In this document: piece by piece, positions 17,354 through 24,314 of the stretch
How the letters are laid out: each line of letters opens with the position of its first letter
Numbering within the stretch: the stretch's first letter is position 1
Assembly: GCA_913057925.1 (NCBI GenBank)
Contig: CAJXPG010000014.1
Location: 1-43,459, forward strand
From: an uncultured Colwellia sp.
Lineage (GTDB): Bacteria > Pseudomonadota > Gammaproteobacteria > Enterobacterales > Alteromonadaceae
Direction: 5' to 3'
DNA: 43,459 nt
Program-made: the position numbers and the translations under genes
Notes under the pieces: generated by a model
Seen by the model: only the letters and a program-made list of their open reading frames with translations
Told to the model about the DNA's origin: nothing
Database searches by the model: none

Positions 17354-17381
17354 CATACTCGTATTGAGCTAGCTATAATTT

Positions 17382-17996
17382 TTACTTGTTTTTATCGCTT
17401 GGTTTAATTAACCGCTCAACCCCTTTACTGACGCCATAAATATCATTAGGGTTGAAACCGAGTGTGATATGAAAGTCTTTATCTGCTAGCCCTAACTGTT
17501 GACGCTTTGCTTGTGCGACACTTGAGTCAACAACCACAAAATAGGTCTCTTGCTTACCCTTTGCTACATGGCCTAAGCCTAAAAGAGAAATATTAATAAC
17601 CTCACCTATAGCGATATTTTTTGTATCAACTTCTTTATATTCATAGGGGTTTATCAAGGTCATATGAAATTTACCATGATCGCGCAGCGCTTGATTGTTA
17701 CGATAGTTTGAAAAATTATCAGGTAAAAGTGTCGCCATTTGTGCTAAATATGGCGTCAGTTTAGCAGCATCAACAATGCCTCCTACATAGATAAGCCCTT
17801 GACTATCTTGTAGTTGCACAACTTCTATGGCTATTGTCATATCAGTGTTGGTTTTATTATCAACGCGCTTCATTGCTAGGTTCCCTTCAAGGCCACTAGA
17901 TGGATTACTGGTGTTAACGACATGCGCAACAGTTGAAAGTGAAACAGTAGCTGCACAGCTACAAAGGAGGAGTGTTAAAAGCGAGGTTTTCATCAT
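17382..17996 (-). CDS. Secreted 2H-phosphoesterase-like protein
   Basis: The 204-residue protein starts with a cleavable-looking signal sequence (hydrophobic residues 4-24). The rest carries two His-x-Thr motifs, KFHMTLI (H111, T113) and DFHITLGF (H176, T178), separated by about 65 residues. This is the hallmark of the 2H phosphoesterase superfamily (LigT, CPDase and relatives), which cleave cyclic phosphodiester bonds in RNA ends or nucleotides. Most family members are cytoplasmic, so an exported one is unusual. The LCSC near the signal end is a poor lipobox. The fold call rests on the paired motifs and their hydrophobic flanks; the substrate is unknown. Confidence 0.65.
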   Translation of the reverse strand: MMKTSLLTLLLCSCAATVSLSTVAHVVNTSNPSSGLEGNLAMKRVDNKTNTDMTIAIEVVQLQDSQGLIYVGGIVDAAKLTPYLAQMATLLPDNFSNYRNNQALRDHGKFHMTLINPYEYKEVDTKNIAIGEVINISLLGLGHVAKGKQETYFVVVDSSVAQAKRQQLGLADKDFHITLGFNPNDIYGVSKGVERLIKPSDKNK

Positions 17997-18050
17997 TGTA
18001 CGGTTACCTTAAAATTTATACATGCCATTAAGCAGGTTTAGCTTAAATGT

Positions 18051-18272
18051 TTATTTTGTTTCTGAAATTATCATCGCTTTAATTTTTTCAGCTTTTTCAA
18101 AGTGATCAAGTTTATGTAAGCTGATCCACCAAGTAGCTGCTTCCATTAATAATTCAGGGTCATCATTTTTATTCGCAAAAAAAGCATAAAAGGATAAACC
18201 GACATTAGTGCCCTTTTGTGAAATTTTTTGGTTACACACTGCGATAATTTTTTCTTGTAAACTTGATCTCAT
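18051..18272 (-). CDS. Small hypothetical protein, 73 aa
   Basis: I do not recognise this protein. It is short, soluble, mixed in charge and probably helical, with a Trp pair in EAATWWISLHKLDHF near residues 44-58. A GGGATAGGAAT ribosome site precedes the ATG, which supports it being translated. It lies between the 2H-like gene and the large amidohydrolase on the same strand. Because a terminator at 18296-18320 separates it from the amidohydrolase, it probably has its own promoter. Confidence 0.6.
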   Translation of the reverse strand: MRSSLQEKIIAVCNQKISQKGTNVGLSFYAFFANKNDDPELLMEAATWWISLHKLDHFEKAEKIKAMIISETK

Positions 18273-18295
18273 ATTCCTATCCCTTTTAGAAAAAC

Positions 18296-18320
18296 AAAGC
18301 CAGCATTCATTGCTGGCTTT
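18296..18320 (-). terminator. Intrinsic terminator of the amidohydrolase gene
   Basis: AAAGCCAGCA and TGCTGGCTTT form a 10-bp stem. On the minus strand the stem is followed by GTTTTTCT. Confidence 0.85.
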
Positions 18321-18346
18321 ATATTGCTCTGATGTAAGATTAACGA

Positions 18347-21300
18347 CTACTGTTCAAAGTAGAACTTCTTACGCTTATTATCATAATTACCAATTTCGTT
18401 CATGGTTTCAGCATTATACAAACGGCCATTTACCATAGTATAAGTCACACGATCGCTTAAACGAATATCTTTAGTGACATCGCCATCAACGACAATAATA
18501 TCGGCGAGCTTACCAACCGTTAATGAACCAAGGTCCTTATCTAGACCTAAAGATTTAGCCGGCGAAATAGTTGCGGTGCGAATAGCTTGTAGTGGCGACA
18601 TACCACCTTGCGCCATCATCCACATTTCCCAGTGCATTGCTAAACCTTCACGTTGACCATGACCACCTGAGTTGACTTCAACACCCAAATCTTGCATTTC
18701 TTTGGCAACTTTAGCGACATTTAAGTGATTGTAATGATGATGTGGCGCTTTAGGACGACGCATTGAACGAGGGTCTAAAAATTCACTCGGTACATACATA
18801 CTTAAGCGCGGATGCTGCCACACGTCTGTCGTATCATACCAATAGTTTTCACCTGAAATACCGCCATATGCCACACCCATAGTTGGGGTATAAGCCATAT
18901 CAGACTGCGACCATAACTGTTTGATATCATCATATATTTTAGCAGTTGAGATAGAGTGTTCCAAGGTGGTGTGTCCATCAACAACCATGGTTAAATTGTG
19001 TTGCAACAAAGAACCACCTTCAGGTACTACCATCATTTCAAGTTCACGAGCCGCTTGAATAAACTGCTGACGTTGATTTCTGCGAGGTTGATTATAACTT
19101 TTTACGCTAAATGCGCCTGCTGATTTTAGGCGCTCAACATGAAATTTTGCATCATCTAAGTTATCAACGTGTGAAGTGTAACCCGGAATAGTCGCACCAT
19201 ATAAAATGGTACCGGTTGAAAACAACCTTGAGGCAACAATTTTACCGGCTTTTTGCATCTCACTGGCAGCAAAAAATTCAGTGGTGTCATTTGAAGGATC
19301 GTGAATCGTGGTAACCCCTAATGATAAACCAGCATAGTTTTTCCAGTTTTGCTGAGGAATGATTTCGCTACTACCTTGTGAACCATGGGCATGTGCATCA
19401 ATTAACCCTGGCATTATACTCTTACCCGTTATATCAATAATCTTAGCATTACTAGGAATGTCTACTTGCGCGCGAGTACCTACCGCTTTGATTTTATTAC
19501 CTTCAATAAGCACGACACCGTTTTCGATCACTTGCTCGCCTTCCATAGTGATCACTTTACCGCCAACAAAAGCGACACGGCCAGCAGGAATATCAACTTT
19601 TTGTTGGTAGCTTAAATTAGTCACTTTAGCTTGTGTTTTGTCAGACAGCTTTTCATCACTTTTGGTAGTTTCTGCAGGTTTAATATCAAATAGACCTGTC
19701 ACCGACGCTTGAAATAAATCAGCACCTAAGCTCCAATAAAGCTCGTTTGACTTACCATTCCAGTTAATTCCCTCACCTGCACGCATAGATAATTGTTCAA
19801 CCGGAAGATTTTTCGCTTTCGGACCGATATCAATCACATCGCCGCGCTCAACAAAAGGAGTAACAAAAACTTTGAAACGTTCAGCAAAAGCTAAGTGTTT
19901 ACCATCTGGTGACACTTGATATTCTGAAGCAAATTTACCTTGGTATAATTTAGTATCATTTTGACCATCAAGGTCGATACGCGCAATATGTGGGGTTTTA
20001 CCATTTCGGGTCACATAAATACGATCATTACTGCTGCCAAAATGAGGCTTTAAACCACTTTCAGTGATAAGTTTTGCCTTGCCACCTTTAGCTGAAACCG
20101 CATAAATACCAGGATTTAATCCCCACGTAGGATCCGTTATGTAGCCACCTTTAATTTTACGGTAGACCACAGTTTTGCCATCAGGGGAAAAACTTGGTTC
20201 TACATACTTACCGGGCTCGCGCGTTATCACTTTGCCTTTACCACCACGGCTTGAAACAACACGAACTTGAGCTAGATTCTTATCATCCCAACTCACATAG
20301 ACTATTTTTTTACCATCACGAGAAAAGCTCGGATTTAATTCAAACTGTGTTTTTTCTTTGGTTAGTCGCTTAGGTTTACCATTGGGTAATGTTTTACTGT
20401 AAAGATGCCCCATCGACTCAAACACCACCTTTTTGCCATCCGGTGATATCTTTACGTCACGCAGCATCTTAGTGTTAAAGGTTTTTTGATCAAGATCTTG
20501 AGCAAAACGCACTGCTTTTTGAATGGATTTTTCGGTTTTTACATGAAACTCAATGACATTAGATTTTTGGCTATCAAGTGATAATTTATTGATTTTACCG
20601 CCTGCCCAAAAAACTAAACCATCGCTTTTAGGTGTCCACGCCATTGTCGGGTAAACACCATGAATAGCCCAAGTTTCTTGCATATCACGCTCTAAACCAT
20701 CATAAATTTTAGTTTGTGCACCACTTTTAAGGTTGTATAAATACAAATTAGATTGAAAGTCATCGCGGCTGATAAAAGCAAGGTATTTACCGTCAGGTGA
20801 AAGGGTTGGTCTAATTGCCCCACCTTTGCCTGAGACGATAACTTTAATTTCGCCTGTTTCAAGCTCAAGGCGTTTTATTTTATAAATGCCCTTCTCTGAG
20901 TCTTTTGAATAATGGAAGGTCTTACCCGGCGTTGCATCTTGTGAGAAATAAACATATTTGCCGTCATGCGAAAATGCAGGTTCGCCTAAATCTTTTTGCT
21001 CGTTCGGGCGTTTCGTTAACATCACGCCATTGCCACCAGATTTATGGTACATCCACACTTCACCCGCACCAAGTGAACGACTACCAGTATAGTGTTTACG
21101 ACCAACAAGGTAGTTACCATCAGGCGACCAAGCAGGACTATTTAATAATCTAAAAGTCTCAGTGGTGACAGCTTTTGCTTCACTACCATCCGCTTTCATG
21201 ATCCATAAATTATCACCACCATCCTCATCCGAAGTAAATGCAATATATTTTCCATCAGGACTATAGCGGGGTTGCATTTGCCAAGCAATATCTGTCATCA

Positions 21301-21643
21301 GTGGCGTCGCTTCACCGCCTGTGGCAGGCATGGTGTATATGTCACCTAATAAATCAAAAACAATCGTTTTACCATCAGGGCTAAGATCAACATTCATCCA
21401 CGTACCAGAACGTACATCAATATTTGCTTTAGTAAATTCACCTTGTGGCTTATTTACTGACCACTTTGTCTCAGAATCAGTTGTTTTAGCGGTAACACTT
21501 ACCTCGGCTGAGGCGTTTGTTGTTGGTAACGCAAGTAACACACTTAATGCAACGGCAGAAAGCACGTGTTTATTGGCAGTAAAATGTTTACTGAGAGTAA
21601 CTTTTGCAGGTTCAAGCTTCGATGAAAGGAAGTTAGACGGCAT
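18347..21643 (-). CDS. Secreted beta-propeller / amidohydrolase fusion, 1098 aa
   Basis: An export signal spans roughly residues 25-46 (hydrophobic, ending NASA). The first ~680 residues hold many TolB/PD40-type propeller blades, seen as repeated SPDGK motifs (for example DLSPDGKTIVF, YSPDGKYIAFTS). The last ~400 residues are a metal-dependent amidohydrolase. Here GKSIMPGLIDAHAHG near residue 747 gives the HxH metal ligands, LEHS and SGGHGQ follow, and the domain closes with the usual SLTVGKLADIIVVDGD. It probably acts outside the cytoplasm on a peptide-like or cyclic amide substrate; the true substrate is unknown. An AAAGG ribosome site supports the start, and it is a single-gene unit. Confidence 0.9.
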   Translation of the reverse strand: MPSNFLSSKLEPAKVTLSKHFTANKHVLSAVALSVLLALPTTNASAEVSVTAKTTDSETKWSVNKPQGEFTKANIDVRSGTWMNVDLSPDGKTIVFDLLGDIYTMPATGGEATPLMTDIAWQMQPRYSPDGKYIAFTSDEDGGDNLWIMKADGSEAKAVTTETFRLLNSPAWSPDGNYLVGRKHYTGSRSLGAGEVWMYHKSGGNGVMLTKRPNEQKDLGEPAFSHDGKYVYFSQDATPGKTFHYSKDSEKGIYKIKRLELETGEIKVIVSGKGGAIRPTLSPDGKYLAFISRDDFQSNLYLYNLKSGAQTKIYDGLERDMQETWAIHGVYPTMAWTPKSDGLVFWAGGKINKLSLDSQKSNVIEFHVKTEKSIQKAVRFAQDLDQKTFNTKMLRDVKISPDGKKVVFESMGHLYSKTLPNGKPKRLTKEKTQFELNPSFSRDGKKIVYVSWDDKNLAQVRVVSSRGGKGKVITREPGKYVEPSFSPDGKTVVYRKIKGGYITDPTWGLNPGIYAVSAKGGKAKLITESGLKPHFGSSNDRIYVTRNGKTPHIARIDLDGQNDTKLYQGKFASEYQVSPDGKHLAFAERFKVFVTPFVERGDVIDIGPKAKNLPVEQLSMRAGEGINWNGKSNELYWSLGADLFQASVTGLFDIKPAETTKSDEKLSDKTQAKVTNLSYQQKVDIPAGRVAFVGGKVITMEGEQVIENGVVLIEGNKIKAVGTRAQVDIPSNAKIIDITGKSIMPGLIDAHAHGSQGSSEIIPQQNWKNYAGLSLGVTTIHDPSNDTTEFFAASEMQKAGKIVASRLFSTGTILYGATIPGYTSHVDNLDDAKFHVERLKSAGAFSVKSYNQPRRNQRQQFIQAARELEMMVVPEGGSLLQHNLTMVVDGHTTLEHSISTAKIYDDIKQLWSQSDMAYTPTMGVAYGGISGENYWYDTTDVWQHPRLSMYVPSEFLDPRSMRRPKAPHHHYNHLNVAKVAKEMQDLGVEVNSGGHGQREGLAMHWEMWMMAQGGMSPLQAIRTATISPAKSLGLDKDLGSLTVGKLADIIVVDGDVTKDIRLSDRVTYTMVNGRLYNAETMNEIGNYDNKRKKFYFEQ

Positions 21644-21832
21644 GAATGAGTACCTTTTGAATAAGTTAGGGCTAATTTCTTAATAGTGATACTAAATCAC
21701 AATCGATAAAAAAATGTAAGGCAGATACGTTAAAGAAGCAAAATTGTAAGTTATATAACACGGTGAAATAATGGCTGTGTTGTAATGCAGAGTTGCCAAA
21801 AGCAATAGATAGGGAAATAAACTACAGGCTAG

Positions 21833-22321
21833 TTATAGATTACCTTGCCAGTAACCAACATCTAGCCATTGCTCAAACTTATAACCAACTTCTTTAAAGT
21901 GAGCAACTTTTTCCAAACCAAATTTTTCATGTACAGCAACACTTGCCGCATTAGGCAAGGTGATACCACCAATAACACTGTGTACTTTAGTGGCCTTGAG
22001 TTTTGAAAATAACGCTTGATACAACTGAGCACCTAAGCCTTTTCCTGTATGCGTAGGTGACAAATACACGGTAATTTCAACAGAGAATCGGTATGAAAAA
22101 CGTTCTCGCCATGGACTTGCATACGCATAACCTACTATGTCCCCTTTTGAATCCTCTACCACTAACCAAGGTAAGCCAGATTGTTCAACGCTGGATATTC
22201 TCGTGGCAATGTCTTGTGCGTTTACCTTACTTTCTTCAAAAGTGATCACTGTGTTAGTAATATAGTGATTATATATGTCACAGATAGCTTGAGCATCTTG
22301 CTGTTGAACGTCTCTAACCAT
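21833..22321 (-). CDS. GNAT acetyltransferase, phosphinothricin/methionine-sulfone type
   Basis: The 162 residues match the Pat/Bar/MddA group of GNAT enzymes, which N-acetylate phosphinothricin, methionine sulfone or similar amino acids. Diagnostic stretches are ICDIYNHYITNTVITFEE at the N-terminus, GYAYASPWRERFSYRFSVE, and the acetyl-CoA loop THTGKGLGAQLYQ (Q/R-x-x-G-x-G/A). The C-terminal GLEKVAHFKEVGYKFEQWLDVGYWQ is also typical. It is cytoplasmic. In marine bacteria its natural substrate may be an oxidised methionine derivative. Confidence 0.88.
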   Translation of the reverse strand: MVRDVQQQDAQAICDIYNHYITNTVITFEESKVNAQDIATRISSVEQSGLPWLVVEDSKGDIVGYAYASPWRERFSYRFSVEITVYLSPTHTGKGLGAQLYQALFSKLKATKVHSVIGGITLPNAASVAVHEKFGLEKVAHFKEVGYKFEQWLDVGYWQGNL

Positions 22322-22414
22322 GCTTTCTCTCTCAGGATTTATTAAAGCTAAACTTTTTTGGGTAAATATTACTTAATGCGTATTTATGTTGCGTATTTCT
22401 TATTAAGTAAAGAG

Positions 22415-22443
22415 TGCGTTGTTAATGCGTAATTAACAACGCA
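22415..22443 (-). terminator. Hairpin after the NTF2-like gene
   Basis: TGCGTTGTTAA and TTAACAACGCA form an 11-bp stem just downstream of the minus-strand gene ending at 22455. On that strand it is followed by CTCTTTACTT, a weak T tract. Confidence 0.6.
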
Positions 22444-22454
22444 TCAAGTTAGGA

Positions 22455-22928
22455 TTATTTACTGTAATGGCGAATAACTGATATTTTTCCATTTTCAATT
22501 TCTAGCACTTCAAAAGCGGTATTGTTGATAATGATTTCTTGGCCATTATCAGGGTGGATACCTTTAGCCTGAGTATGGTATTCAATCATAATGACGTTAT
22601 GGCCAAAGGCTGAATTGGTCAGTTTTACCTGATACTCAGTATGAATCCCTAAATAATAACTCATGCCTTTTCGCAGCATTTTCTTACCGTCTGGCTCACG
22701 GGTATCATTAGCAGCATACGGTAAGTGTTGATAACCGACATCATCGGTAAGTAATGACAAGTAATGTTCTAAATCTTGTTTTGTCGCTTTAGGGCTTTGC
22801 ACCTGTTGCCATGCAGCAAAGTATTTTTGGCTTAACGCGGCATAGTCGAAGCTTTTCGCTTGAGCGCCACTGGCGATAAATAACAGCAATAGACTAACAT
22901 TTACTTTTGAAATGATACTTTTGATCAT
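22455..22928 (-). CDS. Exported NTF2/SnoaL-like protein
   Basis: The 157-residue protein has a signal peptide (VNVSLLLLFIASGAQAKS, cleaved near residue 24) and an NTF2-like cone fold. The YFAAWQ opening leads to an acidic loop (LLTDDVGYQHLP), and the last strands are VIMIEYHTQAKGIH, NNTAFEVLEIENGKI and VIRHYSK. Such domains bind small hydrophobic ligands, and some are enzymes. A second exported NTF2-like protein lies at 36105-36599. The function is not predictable beyond the fold. Confidence 0.75.
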   Translation of the reverse strand: MIKSIISKVNVSLLLLFIASGAQAKSFDYAALSQKYFAAWQQVQSPKATKQDLEHYLSLLTDDVGYQHLPYAANDTREPDGKKMLRKGMSYYLGIHTEYQVKLTNSAFGHNVIMIEYHTQAKGIHPDNGQEIIINNTAFEVLEIENGKISVIRHYSK

Positions 22929-22963
22929 GTAACTTTCCTGTATTATTAAGTTGAACTATTTAA

Positions 22964-23036
22964 CCTCAGCTCGGGATAATAACAAGTCTAATAATTTCAG
23001 ACCGTTAACTTATCTCTTAACCCGAGTTGATGTTAA
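22964..23036 (-). repeat. Partial interspersed repeat and short dispersed motif
   Basis: TAACCTCAGCTCGGGATAATA (22966-22986) is the inverse of the distal end of the 89-bp repeat at 32-120. About 30 bases further, 23014-23036 is the inverse of the short repeat at 3456-3478. Together they fill the gap between two minus-strand genes and reach the thioesterase stop codon. Confidence 0.65.
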
Positions 23037-23564
23037 TTAATTTTGCGGCCAAGGACGTTGGCTTTCAGCTTCTATCCAAGCATTGACCCAGTCAGGTACA
23101 TCAAAATCAGGACATGGTTTATCATAAGCTGCCAGTACTTCTGTTGCCGGCACTAGCCCTTGTTTTGATGTTGTTGCTAGTTTGATTAATGCAGAAGAGC
23201 AAATCTTTCCTTTTGCGTGGGTTTCTTGCAAGAAATAAAACCAACGCCCATCATGGCATATTAATTGTGTTGTTAAACTGAATTTTTGTAAGAAAGCAAT
23301 TCTTCTGCGGTATCGAACACTAGCGCCACCAACAGCAACCGCCCACTTGTGTTTTTTCATTAATGCTAGAAAGCCTGTGCGATGAGAGAAGTCCCACCGC
23401 CCTAACTCCATATAACTTAAATGCCGAGCATTGTTTAGCTCAATAAAAACATCGATATCAGTTATTCCTGCTCGACAATGAATGACGCTCTTTTCATCTA
23501 AATTGAGTTTAGTGCTTTTTTTCGCCTTAAAAAGTGTACTGAACAGCTTAATATATGGATACAT
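23037..23564 (-). CDS. Hot-dog thioesterase family protein (THEM6-like)
   Basis: The 175 residues resemble the 4HBT-type acyl-CoA thioesterase relatives of mammalian THEM6. The signature DIDVFIELNNARHLSYMELGRWDFS at about residues 36-60 contains the catalytic-site Asp/Asn region of hot-dog enzymes. VGGASVRYRRRI and FYFLQETHAKGKICSSALIKLA are later strands. There is no clear signal peptide. The thioester substrate is unknown; a long-chain or aryl-CoA is likely from the family. Confidence 0.82.
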   Translation of the reverse strand: MYPYIKLFSTLFKAKKSTKLNLDEKSVIHCRAGITDIDVFIELNNARHLSYMELGRWDFSHRTGFLALMKKHKWAVAVGGASVRYRRRIAFLQKFSLTTQLICHDGRWFYFLQETHAKGKICSSALIKLATTSKQGLVPATEVLAAYDKPCPDFDVPDWVNAWIEAESQRPWPQN

Positions 23565-23796
23565 GCCTTGATATCATTATTAGTTAACAAACGTTAATGC
23601 AGATTACGCTTAACGCATAGATAAATAAAGTAATATTCAAACATATGTTTAAATAACGCTAAGCGTAATTTAAAACTGCTTGTTAGCATTGAGATGAAAC
23701 GAGTGCTACAAAGGGGTTTTTACTGTTAAATAAGCATGAAAAAATATTAAAAACATTAGGGATAACCTGCGATTTGTCTGTGGTACATACAAGCCG

Positions 23797-24222
23797 TTAA
23801 GATGACTGTAATGTATGTAAAACCATTGCCATGGTTTGTTTTCCTTCCGGGGTAATCATCATATTCTTCAACATTTTTTGTTTAAATAAACACTGTTTTG
23901 TTAATGGTTCACTCATCTCAGCACGGTTATTTTCAAAATCGTCATCATAACTACTTTTCGCATAAGCGAGATAAGTTGATTCATTAATCAACTGTATTAC
24001 TTTAGGGAATTTTTGCTTGAAAGCGGTTAACGTTTGTTTGAATGCTGCAGCATTTGCTTTTGGGCAAAGGGCTAATGCACCATCCGTTAACTGATAAATA
24101 CCTTTTACCATGTTACGTTTTTGTCGTTCTTGCTCAGATAAATCACTGGCAATAGCGCCACTCGTTAGCGTTAGAGTCAACAAGATGGTGGTAATTTTTT
24201 TGATGGTGATAGTTTTTTTCAT
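23797..24222 (-). CDS. Exported hypothetical protein, 141 aa
   Basis: I do not recognise a family. A Lys-rich start and hydrophobic stretch (ITTILLTLTLTSGAIAS) form a good signal peptide cut near residue 25. The mature part is helical, with two cysteines (C53 in LALCPKAN and one in KQCLFKQK) that could form a disulfide in the periplasm. It ends with a Met-rich helix (LKNMMITPEGKQTMAMVL). It lies alone upstream of the DUF349 terminator. Confidence 0.65.
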   Translation of the reverse strand: MKKTITIKKITTILLTLTLTSGAIASDLSEQERQKRNMVKGIYQLTDGALALCPKANAAAFKQTLTAFKQKFPKVIQLINESTYLAYAKSSYDDDFENNRAEMSEPLTKQCLFKQKMLKNMMITPEGKQTMAMVLHTLQSS

Positions 24223-24242
24223 TGCATATACCTTACTAGGCG

Positions 24243-24286
24243 CAAAAAAAATCAGTTTGCTTCATGGTTAATAAAACAAACTGATT
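24243..24286 (-). terminator. Intrinsic terminator of the DUF349 operon
   Basis: AATCAGTTTG and CAAACTGATT pair around a 17-base loop. On the minus strand the stem is followed by eight T residues. Confidence 0.85.
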
Positions 24287-24314
24287 AAGTTTTTACACGG
24301 TGTTTATAAGCCGA

